From assembly GCA_036346225.1 (NCBI GenBank), contig JARFIW010001739.1, positions 12,131,001 through 12,195,000 on the forward strand: 64,000 nucleotides of DNA. The letters are read 5' to 3'. A program made the position numbers and the translations under genes. This document shows positions 47,529 to 59,875 of this stretch, one piece after another. The notes below the pieces were generated by a model. That model was not told the origin of the DNA. It ran no database searches and worked only from the letters and a program-made list of their open reading frames with translations. The stretch's first letter is position 1. Every line of letters begins with the position of its first letter. This stretch comes from Platerodrilus igneus. Taxonomy: Eukaryota; Arthropoda; Insecta; Coleoptera; Lycidae.

Positions 47529-47904
47529 TTGTTGCATTATATTTTGTCGTTGTCGTGTTCTAAAGGTCGCGCTAAATAAAATTACCTCAAATTACATTAG
47601 TTTGTTTAATATATACTTTACCAACCGTTATTAGAAGATATCTCCACAATTAATAATTGATACGAAGGTTGCCGGCTTCTAGCCAAAAATACATCTTAAC
47701 AAAGCTGTTGCCCGTGGCCGACTGTTCATCGAAACCAGAGCCGAGCGGTCGCGCCGTCAGAGGGGGAACACGAAACAATCAAATAGATATTTACTTGGAA
47801 ATAGCTTTATGCGACACAGATATATCAATACAACTAGATCCCTAAGGAACAATACACGCTTAGCGTGTAATTCAATGCAATTAAATTACGACTGGAAAAA
47901 TAAA

Positions 47905-48405
47905 ATGTTACACTATTTCTGAAAGCATAAAGAATACTAATTTTTCAAAGACACGTGGCTTAGCAAATTTAGGCAATACTGTTTTTCAATTCCGTTATAC
48001 AATGTTTTGGAGATACACCGTACTTATTACAATTGCTTCTTGTAGCTTCAGAGTCTGGGCAATATATTCAACTACCTGGTGGCAGACTAAACCCAGATGA
48101 TAAAGATTGATTCATATTAAATTCACTTAATGGAACTTTAGAAAATTGGCAACCTTTAACGCGTATTTTAGCACAAACGCTTAAAGAATTACAAGACGGC
48201 AGATTAGAAGTATATAACCAAACTATACTGTTTTCATGTCTTACGCAAAGATTACCACAGTAAGCTGGAGACCAACATTATGACTCACATGAATTATTAC
48301 GACATCTGCTAAAAGCCATAAACGAAAAGAATTTGAAAAGGCATCAAGCAGCAATTCTAGATAAATTGAGAATTTCTAACGGGCATTTTTGTAATTTAAC
48401 ATTTT
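47905..48405 (+). pseudogene. processed-looking fragment of a USP16/45-type ubiquitin-specific protease
   Basis: The Cys box reads RGLANLGNT, then after a shift FFNSVIQCFGDTPYLLQLL (47954-48050); this is the USP catalytic Cys motif. Next come LNGTLENWQPLTRILAQTLK and GDQHYDSHELLRHLLKAINE (48264-48323), the conserved DSHELLRHLL block typical of USP16/45. Two bases are missing exactly in the catalytic cysteine codon (TGT reduced to G at 47981), which shifts the frame. In-frame stops lie at 48108-48110 and 48261-48263. No intron is seen across about 500 bp, which favours a retrocopy. The rest of the peptidase, including the His box, is absent. The enzyme would normally remove ubiquitin from substrates. 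Confidence 0.8.
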
Positions 48406-50222
48406 ACGCTATACTCAATTAACAAATACCTTTCTGTAACTACTATCTCTATATTTAATATTTATTAACTCCTTAGGCGAATGCATCGTGTAATTATAGA
48501 TTGCATCGTTCTTGTCTTGCCGTAAATATAAATTTTGTTGCTTATGTGAATATACAAGTCTAGATAAGAGACGATAGCAAGTTGTAATAGACCGAGTTGA
48601 ATAAACAGATGAGGAGTTGAGTTCGTTCTTGGTTCCGATATATTAAGTACGTTGAAAATACTGCTTCTTCCTGCTTTTGACAATAGTGAGAATTAATGCG
48701 GGATTAATTCTCGTATTGTTCCTGAACAAGCGCGGCACGGTTTTAGTTGTTTTCTTGTGAAATAAAAGTTGTATTTTAACTGTATAAAGTGTAGTTCTGA
48801 TTACTTTTGAAGGAAGTATGCTTTTAGACGTAACGTGCTTGATTGACGGACGTGTTTTAGCGATGCGCGTTACTCTACTAATTGTTTTTCGTTGCTTTTC
48901 TGTTGTAAATAAAAGTGATAGAACTTGTCGTGCGTTTTGCGGGGCATTGACTTGGTGATACGCGTTGCTTTGCTAATTGTGTTTTTTTTGTTGATTTGTC
49001 TTTTTATGCTGGAACTGTATGTGCGATCTAGTTTTCGTGGTCCTTTTGTTAACAGAGTAGTGCATACTTTGGGATTGTCCAAAGACAGTTTTAAGCTTGA
49101 GTGCTTCAAAAACAAATGATGATACAGTTGTAGCAGGTTTAGTAAAAAAAGAAGGTTGCTTCTTATAAACAGGTATCTCATTCACATGTAAAGACAGTTG
49201 ATACTGTAGTTTCTGAATTTTCTAACCCCAACGAATCTAAAATAGATCGTTGTTTGCGCAAATTTTCGTTATTCAAAAGCATTAGATTTTTCTTTGTTAC
49301 CATAGGTAGCAAATAAAACACCTCACGTAACTGTTAGTTTAAGGCCTTACATCGTGCCTTGAAAGCCCGTGATTCTAAATTTAATTTTTATTACCATTTT
49401 TTATTACGATTTGTGTTACAAAATATTTCGAAATTATTGTCTAAGGAAGTAGAATTAACAAGAAATTTATCAATGCTACATAGTTCCATCAGCATGATAA
49501 TGTCTGCTGCTAACACCAGTGAAATACGTAGGTGTGATTAGTGTAAAGTGTAAGTAAGTTCCATCAACACCCTCACAGTCCAGGGTGAAGTGCTTCGTTA
49601 GCGTAGGACATCGTGAATCTCACACTTCCGTTGCAAGGAAGCGTTGCTGAAGGACTTTTGTAAGTTGAACTATTTCCTACTTGTTATTACTTTAAATATC
49701 TATCCGTTGCTTTACCATATCTTTGTCGTTCTGATACCTTTTACCATAGACTTGTCTGCTATTAAGAAAAAAAAAGAAAGAAAAAAAAATCAATACTACT
49801 GAATTACTCATATCTATTGTGTCTTACCTATTTATCTTTTGTTAACATTTTGTCTGATTTATGTTTAATTGGTGTCTGAGGAAACGTTTCTGCTACTCCC
49901 CAATATTACCTCACTTTGTAATAAAAATTTGTGTAATGCTTTTATCGTGATTATATTATATAGATTATCCAAACAGTTTTATTTACATTCTACAAAGTAC
50001 TGAATAATTTAGACTTATCATTGCTGCTATGCTTATTCTTTTCTTTATTTCAGGTTTGCTTAACTATTTTTCTTGCAGGTATTGTCACTAACTCCTTACC
50101 GCCGTATACATTGTATGTTAGTCTGCTTTATACACCCCCCCCCCCTAATCTCCGATTGAGCCCGGTCACTTCTTTGATTTTCTTTTTGTTACGCACGGCT
50201 ACGAGCCAACGTAGCATAAATT
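48406..50222 (+). other. probable LTR region of a decayed LTR retroelement
   Basis: It lies immediately upstream of two tRNA-Lys primer binding sites, where an LTR belongs, and no protein is recognised. It holds a local duplication around 48850 and 48960 (GCGCGTTACTCTACTAATTG compared with ACGCGTTGCTTTGCTAATTG) and a C11 run at 50135. No matching second LTR was seen in the window, so its boundaries are unknown. Confidence 0.4.
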
Positions 50223-50283
50223 TGGCGCCCAACGTGGGGTCACGAAATACGTAACACATAATTTTTGGCGCCCAACGTGGGGC
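50223..50283 (+). other. two tandem tRNA-Lys-type primer binding sites
   Basis: TGGCGCCCAACGTGGGG at 50223-50239 and TGGCGCCCAACGTGGGGC at 50266-50283. This 18-mer is the primer binding site complementary to tRNA-Lys1,2 known in several retroelements. The repeat unit is 43 bp (ACGTAGCATAAATT... and ACGTAACACATAATTTT...). Confidence 0.8.
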
Positions 50284-51457
50284 TCGATTAACGTAACAAC
50301 TTAATCTCCTGATGAAGATAATAAAAGGAAAATCATAACATTTCATAAGCAGCAAGCTGTGAATTACTATTACGTACTGAATAAGTTTTCCGGGGTGCCC
50401 TAATTAGTACATTACAGTGTCAAGATTGTATGCATGTTTCATGAAGAGAAAAGTTCTTTCTTGACTTGAACAAGTATGATTAAATTTTCAACCTTCAGAT
50501 AAATTTTTTGAGTGTGATCACAAAACTAAATTTCAGTGTGTTAATTATGAGAATTTAAGTTATTTAAATTAAATCCTGTTATTCTGTATATTATAAATAT
50601 ATCATTTGAATTTTCAAATGAAAAGTAAATTTAAGTTTTGTTCTTCAAGAAAGTTGCATTATACAAAAAAGAGATTAGTAATAAATTCGTGTAAGGTCGA
50701 TTACAGTTCTGTAAGCGGTTACAAATATTTATAAGTAGTCAATTTTATAAACTGAAATATTCAGAAATACAATTTATGTCTGAAATTAAATAAAAATTAG
50801 GGCTATGTGAATATGATCAGAGACTATAATTAATAAATTCTATTGTTCTTAAAATGCTGAAATGCAAGTGTGAACATAAATGTAGATTTTGTGGGTTCTT
50901 TCAAATTTAAAAGAAACTATTAATAGAATATAATTTATTTTGAGATTTTATAACAAGTTTATTTTCCGGCAGTATTTTGATGAATATTTGTGTTATTATT
51001 TTGATACAAGGTTAGTTCAAGCCTTATACCAACGCACATTTTTAAGTAATAATAAATTTTACGATTCTGTTAACTTATTCTATTTATTACCTGTTGTTTT
51101 AATCTAACTTAAGCTTCAAAACTGGGAGCATCATTTCAAGTTGTGCGGTGACAAAAATTAACATGTAGAAGTGTCATTGTAAGGCCTCCCTCTTTCGATA
51201 CGTAAAACGATCGTTATAACGGGTGTCAAGCGATTGAATACGTGTACTTTCACCTGGGCTGTTGGTACGGAAAGTCGGTTTTGATAAGCAGTATGACCCT
51301 AAGCAAGCATACTTGGTGACGTGTGAGGAAAAAAAATAGGAAAAAGTAGTGAAAATGTCATGTTAGTAAATTCCTGTCGACGCTTTTCCGAGAGCTAAAT
51401 GTATTAAACAAAATGTTAAAAATATATAGGCATCAGAATTACATGCAATTAGGTGGT
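50284..51457. other. no gene seen
   Basis: This would be the leader and gag region of a plus-strand element, but no gag-like frame survives. Confidence 0.4.
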
Positions 51458-51471
51458 TTTGGAAAATTACA

Positions 51472-51731
51472 TTACATTTGATTTTTTTCCAATGCTCCAC
51501 CCGAAGGTACTACATTGGCCAGGAAGCGAGTTTTTTTTACCTGGAAAATTTTGAATTTTGCCGAACCCTTGCTGTTCCAAGCAATGTAGGGATCTTTAAC
51601 GTGCGTGACAACACTCACACACGGGACCTCCATTTTACCTCTCATCCGAACGAGGGTGTATTTTTGTGAAAAATGCTCGCCTAACATTTTTCAAGCGGAC
51701 CGTGTCGGGATTCGAACCCGGGACCTTGGGC
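51472..51731 (-). mobile_element. tRNA-derived SINE, copy 3, 5'-truncated, with 14 bp target duplications
   Basis: TTTGGAAAATTACA occurs at 51458-51471 and 51732-51745. On the minus strand the insert begins GCCCAAGGTCCCGGGTTCGA, so the B box (GGTTCGAATCC, 51708-51718) is kept but the A box is lost. It ends in an A-rich tail (AAAAAAATCAAATGTAAT). This is the cleanest evidence in the window of LINE-type integration. Confidence 0.92.
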
Positions 51732-51745
51732 TTTGGAAAATTACA

Positions 51746-53849
51746 ACATGATTCACGATGTTATAAAAAAACTTCAAGTTTCATAAAACGTTCCGGAAAT
51801 GGTATAGGTGCATGGCAGATATTTCATCGAGAGATAAACCATCTGGTATGTTGTTGTTCTATACGGACGTTTAAGTTGTGACAACATCTGGATTACAAAC
51901 AAGTGTTTTTTGTTTTACTCGATTTTGAAATTTTCAAGCTTCGCTATGCTGTTTGACCTCATAATATTATTGTGACGGTGAAGAGAACCGTATAGACTCC
52001 ATTTTTATTTTCGATAAGTACAGATAAAAAATTCAAGAGGGCAGTGTACATTAAGTGTTAACTTTTAGAAGTAAAAAGTTTAAATCTTTAAGACGTATGA
52101 AAATAATAATTGTTCAGGTTCAGAAAACCAAATTATTTCATTGAAGACAACAATAGTTAGTAATTATAATATTCTGAAGTTCAAAATTCGCTGGTCACTG
52201 ATTAGATTAAATATGCTTAATTGAAACTCCTATATGCAAGAGAAAGTCAAGTAGAGCTAATAGTTAAATGTGAAGTCTATTGTAGTACTACCCAAGACTA
52301 ATTAAAATATTGTTAGTATATCATTTTGTTACATTCAATTTATACTGTTATGACTTTTATGTATTCCCAAATAAAATATCACATTACCGCTACTTTTCCC
52401 GCTTATCCTAACTTCAGAATGTATTGTAATTAGGTAACCCATGTTACTCTGAAAATGCATAAATACTAAATTTGTTATATCTAGTTAGCGGTGCTGAATA
52501 TTTGACAATTGTCATAAGAAAATAATTTTGATACCGTTGTTAGGTTTTACTTTATATTTTGTTTTATGTTTGAAATTTAAGCGAGCAATTACCAATTCCT
52601 ATTCGAATTTCTTCCTTTTGGTTAATTGGTAAGTAACCGCCATTTAGTTGTATAGTTTCAAAAGTTAGTGCCTGATTTTTAGCTCGCTTATGGATTATAC
52701 AGAAAGTGGATAATTCACGTTATACTCGTACTGTTTCTACCTACCTGAGGTATACCTTTTGGTTTCTACTCTCCCGCTTTACTGGAGTACTGGTTACTGG
52801 ATGTGCGGATTTGTTGCCGTACTAACGGCTGATGATTGGTCACAATTTGACTGTCCGCAGAGCAATTCGAATTGGTGGTGTTGCATCTGTTTTACATCAC
52901 TTTTGGTGAGATCCTTCTAGAATATATCTTTTTATTACGTTTATATGTACCATGTACTACTCAAATCGTTAAATACACTACTGTATATTGCTGCTAGGAG
53001 CCCGAACTCCGTTACTGATACTTTTAGAGTTTGTTCGTGTTAACATTTTCAATTTCAATTATTCCACTATACGCCCATGAATTTAAGATTATAATATATG
53101 TTAGATCTTAAAAACTATAGAAAACAGAGTTTACTATAAATATTTCTTTTCTACATTATTATTTTAAATTTCAATTAGAGATTTTAAAGCTGGTGCGTAT
53201 CTGGAAACGTTTCTAAATGTGTATAAAGCTCTTGCAGTAAATTGTAAATTATGAATTATTAGTGAGAGGGTTACATAATTATGCTAACCTATTTCTTGGA
53301 GTTAAGCGTTAACTGTACTTTAGAATTGTAAAGAAAACTGTCATACGTACTGTACCTATAAACAATTGTTATTAACCAACCCCACTCAACCTTCCATGAA
53401 TAAACTATCTAGTCAGGCTATTTTACTTTTATTATTATAAATCCTGATATCAGACCGATTAAGGTGTGGTCGTTTTTTACATTTCTACATAACCTAACCT
53501 TTTTATTTCAGCTATTCGATATATTCGTTCTTGTTTAATCCTACACCCACTCCCAATCTACGACTACGTTAGTCCGGCATCCTTTTCGTTTATGCTACGG
53601 TTTTACCGTGGCAAATTCTCCAAATTCAAGTTTAAATATCATTAAGAAGCATGATTGCTAAATTTTAAAACGTAGTAAATAAAAGTACTAAGTCTAATTT
53701 TTTATGACGTACTCTTGTTGAGAAAATTATTGTATACAGATATTTTTGCTAACTGGTATTTAAGGAAATAGAAACTTATTTTGGTCACGTCTATGATTAT
53801 TGTTTGGAATGAGGTAAGATTTGGTTTTCAATATTTATAAAAAATTTTT
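51746..53849. other. no gene seen
   Basis: AT-rich. A slightly G+C-richer part around 52735-52920 has no recognisable frame. Confidence 0.45.
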
Positions 53850-54254
53850 GAGATAATTATCAGAATGCACAAACTGTGCTAGTAATGGTTTGGTCTAATT
53901 ACAGGAGTAGCAGTGCATCTTTATCAGCAATATCGAGCAGGAAGGTAAGGATCTTGTTAGGGTTATATTCTTGCAATATATTAGTATAGCGGTATTGGGC
54001 TTAGGATTCCGCATTCGCCTTACACAAAGAGACTAATATTAGTCGTTTATTGTATTCAAAAATTCGGTGGCGCCATATTCACTCCGACCCAAGCTCATGA
54101 TCTACCCAAAGCAAATCACTCTACTAACCGCTTAGCGTTTAGAAGTTTCCTTACTCATGAGTCGTTTTCCATCTAAACTAACCTCGGACTTCTTACATCA
54201 ACAGGAAATCCTCGTGAATTACCCTTGCGCCTTTCAGTTGGCAAAATAGGAGTA
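53850..54254 (-). repeat. dispersed repeat family X, copy 2
   Basis: Inverted relative to 22968-23390 and alignable over about 400 bp, including CTAGCACAGTTTGTGCATTC and AAGGCGAATGCGGAAT. Confidence 0.75.
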
Positions 54255-54654
54255 CAAACTTACACACACCCATAGAATAGGAGTAGAAGGCTACAACTTA
54301 CATTTTTTTATTAGTGATTTTAAAGGTAGCGAATAAAACAAAAAATATTCAATGTACACAAAATAAAGTCTATTGCTATTGAAAACATTATTGGTCATTC
54401 ATATGTCAGGTACAAATAATGTCTTAGCGTTAGTGTTTATATATTTACAGATTGAACGTCGATGTTCCTAGTGTTCTATCCAGGTGCCAGAGCTAATCCT
54501 CTACTAACTGGCATCCCTTTAGGAAGTCTCCTTTCTATTAACCTTTGTCCAACCAATTTTACCTTGAGTTACTCGTTCATATAGAAACTCTCCCAGTGTG
54601 TTTAGATAAATTTAAAATTTTTTTTGGAACTAAGAAAACACTTAAAATTGCACT
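54255..54654. other. no gene seen
   Basis: AT-rich spacer. Confidence 0.4.
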
Positions 54655-54840
54655 CATCTCATTTTGTTTTTGACCTTACTTAAAGTCGGTTTGACGCAAC
54701 TCTAACTTCTTTTCTATTCTGTGCTAATTTAAAAAGCTCTACATACCCTTCACAACCTAAATTTCTAATAATTTGACTAATATAGTTTGGTCTAGGTCTT
54801 CCTATATCCTTCTATCTTTTTCCTATCCACCTGGCTCTAC
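54655..54840 (-). mobile_element. LINE B 3' tail fragment
   Basis: ACTTACTTAAAGTCGGTTTG-type sequence through CTAGGTCTTCCTATATCC matches 55072-55210, a second 3' end of LINE B 420 bp away in the same orientation. Confidence 0.8.
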
Positions 54841-55088
54841 ATAGATATTAGTAACCTGATGGTTGTTAAAGAACTCTAACATGTTTACATGATTACCATT
54901 TATAAAGAAATGAAATATAACCTGGTTATCCGCTTTAAAAAAGGAAAAGTGTTAAATTATATGTTATGGTAAGGCTTAAGCAACGAAACGCTACCAACAT
55001 GCCAGACCGCTAGCTAATTGTGAGTTATGTCATGGTGACATTTAGTTAGCTGATTTTTATTTTTTTTTTGTTTTGTTTTCGAACTTAC

Positions 55089-56858
55089 TTAAAGTCGGTT
55101 TGACGCAGCTCTAAATTCTTTTCTATTCTGAGCTAGTCTAAAAAGGTCTACATACCCTTCACAACCTAAATCTCCAATAATTTGACTAACATAGCTTTGT
55201 CTAGGCCATCCTACTCTATTTTTATTTGGTAGTCTATAATCTAAGACTTTACTAAATAGTCCCTCATGTCTTAACTGGTGTCCTATCATTCTATCTCTCA
55301 TGACCTTCAATTGTTTCCACATACAGGGATCCTCACCTATCCTTCTATAAACTTCCTCGTTTGTTACTCTATCTGTCCAACTAATCTTTAACATTCTCCT
55401 ATAACACCAAGTTTCAAAAGCTTCTATCTTTTTCTTATCTACTTCTTTAATTGTCCAAGTCTCACTACCGTATAGTAAAACGCTCCATACGTACGACTTT
55501 AAGAAACTTTTTGTATTATCTAAACTAATACTATTAGCTATTAGTAGGTTTTTCTTTTTAAAAACATTATTCTAGTTTGAGTTATTCTAGCTACTATATC
55601 CCTTCTGCTACGTCCATCCTTTGTAATTAGACTACCTAAATAGCAAAATTCATCTACCTCTTCTAACTCGGTATTACCTATTTTTAATTTTGGTTTAGAA
55701 CTAGACTGTAACTCACTTGTCATTATCTTTGTCTTTACTGAGTTAATTCTCATACTATAGTTACTCCGTAGTATCTCATCTAAAATATTTAAAAACTCTC
55801 CTAACTCTTTTCTAGACTCTGCTATAATGGCTATATCATCTGCAAAACGTAACATGTCTATTTTCTGTCCCTGTACACTAATGCCTATCTCTTTTCTCTC
55901 TCTAGCTAAGTTTAAAGCTTCCTCAATATAAACATTAAAAATCAAGGGAGACAGTATACAACCCTGTCTAACACCATTTCTAATCTTAGCTTCCTTTTCT
56001 ATTTCATCAAATCTAATTACTACGCTTTGGTTTTTATATAGACTGTAAATATTTTTTCTATCCCTATGAGAGATTCCTATTTTTTGCAAAACCCTGAACA
56101 TAACAATCCAATTAACCCTATCAAATGCTTTTTCTAAATTTACAAACGCGAAATGAATCTTTTTATATTTTTGTAATTTTTTTTCGATAATTACCCTAAT
56201 CACTAGTATCGGTTCTCTAGTCCCTCTGTCTTTACGAAAACCATATTGTTCTTCGCCTAAATAATTCTCAGTCAAAACTTCTACTCTATTTTTAATTATT
56301 ATTGTTAGTATTTTGGAAGCATGAGAACTTAAAATAACCGTTCTAAAATTCTCACACCTATCAGCTCCTGACTCTTTTGGGATTGGGATAATAATATTTT
56401 TTTCGAAATCTATTGGAACCTCACCTGTGTCATATATTACTTTTACTTGTTCATATAATATGTCTAAAGTTTTCTGACTTGCATATTTTATTAATTCTGC
56501 GGGAATATCGTCTATCCCTGGCGCTTTATTTAGTTTAAGATTCCGAACAGCTCTATCAAATTCCTCTCTTAATATTGAGAACCCTATTTCTACATCCTCT
56601 TCTTGGTCGTTCTCTAACTCATCCATATCGTCTGCATTATATGAATCTTCTAAATATCTTTTCCATCTATCTGCTACCTCAACTTTATTTATTAGAAGCT
56701 CATTATTCTCGTCTCTAATACCATTATATTTTTTCCTATCTTCCCCAAAAAACTTTTTAACTGCCCTGTAAGCCCTGCCTGTCTTACCTACTCTCAAATC
56801 ATCTTGTATTCCCTTACACTTCTCCTCCATCTATTTATTTCTAGCTTTTCTACACACC
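55089..56858 (-). pseudogene. LINE B reverse transcriptase and C-terminal domain
   Basis: One frame of 429 residues (56830-55541) holds KAPGIDDIPAELIKYA (about residue 95), DRCENFRTVILSSHASKILT (about 155), EEQYGFRKDRGTREPILV (about 200), motif A FAFVNLEKAFDRVNW (about 235), motif B NGVRQGCILSPLIFNVYIEE (about 290), motif C MLRFADDIAII (about 325), and the thumb block FCYLGSLITKDGRS (about 395). A one-base insertion in an A-run near 55562 then shifts the frame, which resumes as NLLIANSISL, YGSETWTIKEVDKKKIEAFE, WCYRRMLKISW down to 55089. Two amber codons lie just upstream of the Met at 56830, each explicable by CAG to TAG. In motif A the usual catalytic Asp (FVDLEKAFD) is Asn. Confidence 0.88.
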
Positions 56859-58066
56859 TATATTATCTTATTTCTAACTGTATTATATTTTTGCTTACTT
56901 TCACTATCCACTTCTCTGAAAGGTTTAAGCTTTCTTCTATTCTCTATTAAATCTAATATCTCCTTTGTTATCAAGGGTTTTCTCGCTTCTATTTTTTTCT
57001 TACCTATAGTCTGTGTTGCTGTATCATGTACAGTCAGTTTTATTTCTTTCCATCTATTTTCTACGTTGCCTCCTACAGCTATCTCTTTGCTCTTATTATC
57101 TAATACTTGTTTATATTCCTCTTTTACCCTACTATCATTAAGCTTACCTAGATCCCATCCCTCTCCTTTAACCTTTCTCAAATTTTTGAATTTTATTTTA
57201 CACTTAATTTTAACTAAGTTATGATCGCTATCTATGTCAGCCCCGTGATAACTACGACAGTTTTGAACTTGGTTTCTAAATCTTTGTATAACTAAAATAT
57301 AATCTATTTGGTATCTAGCCCTATCACCTGGCGCTTTCTAGGTATATCTTCTCCTAACATGTTGTTCGAATAGGGTGTTTACAGTTACTAATCTATGTTC
57401 CTGGCAAAACTCAACTAATCTTTCTCCTCTATCATTTCGTCTGCCATACCCAAATTTTCCTACCATTTTTCGCTCACTACCTTCTCCCACTGACGCATTA
57501 AAATCGCCCATAACTATTAAATTCTCATCTCCTTTTAGTTTTTCACTATACTATTTATATCCTCGTATACCTTTTCTACTTCCTCATCCTCGTACTGAGT
57601 TGTTGGCATGTAAACCTGTACTAAAACAGTGTCTGTAGGTTTTGTACTTAATCTAACCATAATTATTCTATCACTAAATTGTAAGTACTCTTTAACTTTA
57701 TGCCCTAATCTTTTACCTAACACTATTCCTACCCCCTGCCTGTCCATTAGTTGAAGAAGTTGTAATTATTCTATAATTATCTTTCCAAACGTCACTACTA
57801 TCTGGCCATCTCACCTCATTAATACCTAAAATGTCCAGCTTTTCCTTTTTCATTTCGACTAATAAATTCGTTAACTTATTTACTCTAAGTAATGACCTTA
57901 CATTCCAAGTCCCTATCACTAAATCGAACTGTTGTTTTATATTCTTACGATGACGAGCCCCAAGTACCCCCTCCTGGAGATCCGAATGAGGGAGTATTTT
58001 ACCTCCGGACAAGAATTTTACTTGTGAGGTTTCCATCATATGTATTTCGTGTTTTAGGCCACGCAC
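56858..58066 (-). pseudogene. LINE B APE-type endonuclease
   Basis: DLVIGTWNVRSLLRVNKL (about 57915) carries the N-terminal Asn strand, and ILGINEVRWPDSSD the catalytic Glu. The frame shifts in a G-run near 57735 and again near 57545. It then reads NLIVMGDFNASVGEGSE (Asp-Asn), RRRYTWKAPGDRARYQIDYI and GADIDSDHNLV (about 57230) with the Asp-His pair intact. It continues into the linker up to NTVRNKII. All catalytic residues are present; only indels inactivate it. Confidence 0.85.
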
Positions 58067-58330
58067 ACCTGGGAAATATTATGGTAGGCTCCCATATCTT
58101 TCCACAACGCAGTTTTTAAAGATTTTAGCAAAAAGCCGTATCCGTGACGGCCAACCCCCAACAAGCTTGTAAATTATTGAAAATCGCCCGAAACCAACCG
58201 ACCCTCCTCCAATATCTTTTAGCCAGCAAGGCTGCTTTTCCTTGCTGCGTTTTTTAATCGCCTTTTACGATAAACAGGCTTACTATAGTAGTATTCTTTA
58301 TCCCCTACTATAGGGAGTAAAATTGCACTA

Positions 58331-59654
58331 GCAACCAAAAAATTAATTCGTATCGTAAGTTACCATTGGCAATTTTTATCTAAAAACAACACTTGTCCTC
58401 ACCGTGTATAGACGCTAAAATTTCAATGGCAAAATGGTACTATGTTAATGACTCTTACAGTTTAGAAGTGCCCGAAAAAAGAGTTCTTGAGGGACAGGCA
58501 TATTTGTTATTTCAACAACGAATATAAAATTATTGGTTTTCTAAAATAAAATTGATTTTTATTCTAAACGAAAAATTTTAAATCTGTTTACGTGTTTATA
58601 TAAGTGAAGGAAAACATTTCAGATCGATCGGTACTCAGAAGGTATAAAATTTTATGTTTAGTTGTACATTACGCGAGTTACGTTTCGGGCCTTGCGAGCG
58701 GTCTTTTTAAAAACTTCTTCCAATTCTTCGTAACAACATCTATTTACTTAAACAGAAATTACAATTGAATTCTGACAAACTAATTTAAAATACTTTAAGT
58801 CGAAAATTAAATAATAATTGGAGTTTAATAAGGGTGAGTAGCCTAAGCAAACTGCAATGTTAAAGCTGAAATACCCGGGATATTTATGTTGTGCCTACCC
58901 CTCACATGTCTGTAGGTACTTGCAGAGCTCATGTCTGCTTATTTCTTAATTTTATTCATTATACAATATAACAATCTTAATTTCTAAGTAATCGCGGTTT
59001 CTTAACCGTCTGGGACCTGCCACCTCCAGTATCACTATCGTCTGGAATACAATGTGTTGCATGCGTTCTCACAACTTGTGTATGAACTGTTAATGACCTT
59101 TATGGTTTATTCTTGAATTTACATTGTTGCATATACTTAAGTTTCTTTAACAATTTCTAATAATTCCTAATAAATTCTATTTTATTATACATATATAGAT
59201 TGGGGGATACATAAATCGCGTCAGAGAAAATGTTCCGGATTCTATGTTGGTATGATTTCGTAAGAATTAGTATAAAAAATAGATACATACGCTATCTATA
59301 ATTACAACACTGCTAATAATTTGTAAGTATCTGATGTGGCGAAAGCTCTCCAAACATCTTTGAAAATTTACATCAGTCTATTAAGGAACCGAATTTAGCC
59401 CGTGATAGGAAACCGTATAGCGATAAGCAGCTCTTCCTTCTTAAAGTTGTGCTTACAGAGGTCTTTAAGACCTTACACTTTCACGAATTCAAGGGAATAT
59501 TTAAACCCCAGTCTACAGACTGTACTATAAAATAATTTTTGTTATTTTATATTTCTTTATCCTCGTGACTATCAGCTATAAATCAAACCTCCCAATTTTC
59601 TAAACCTTAATCTGATATCACAGGGTCGAGAATTTCTTTTTTTTCTTTTAAGCC
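58331..59654. other. no gene seen
   Basis: AT-rich spacer. Confidence 0.45.
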
Positions 59655-59875
59655 CAAGGTAATGTCGGATGGAAAATGGCTTGAGACAAAGAAAAACTCT
59701 TAAGATATAAACGGCTAGTCGAGTGTTAGCTCTGGGTAGATCATGAGCTTGGGTCGTGGGTGAATAAAAGACCAAAATTATATTTAATGAGCGCGACCGT
59801 ATTTTTTAATACAATAACCAACAAAATTTAACTGTGCTTGTATAAGGGGAATGCGGAAACCTTATCTTAACACCA
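59655..59875 (+). repeat. dispersed repeat family X, copy 3 (partial)
   Basis: GGATGGAAAATGGCTTGAGA, ACGGCTAGTCGAG, CTCTGGGTAGATCATGAGCT and GGGGAATGCGGAAACC match copies 1 and 2. Confidence 0.72.

Larger units (their letters stand above)
55060..58330 (-). mobile_element. LINE B: nearly complete RTE-like retrotransposon
   Basis: It is related to LINE A in domain order but clearly a different, better-preserved family. Sense strand: a leader (58330-58070, boundary approximate), endonuclease, linker, RT, C-terminal region, then a 3' end before an A-rich stretch at about 55050. The coding length is essentially complete and lesions are few (listed under the two genes), so it is younger than the LINE A copies here. 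Confidence 0.88.
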
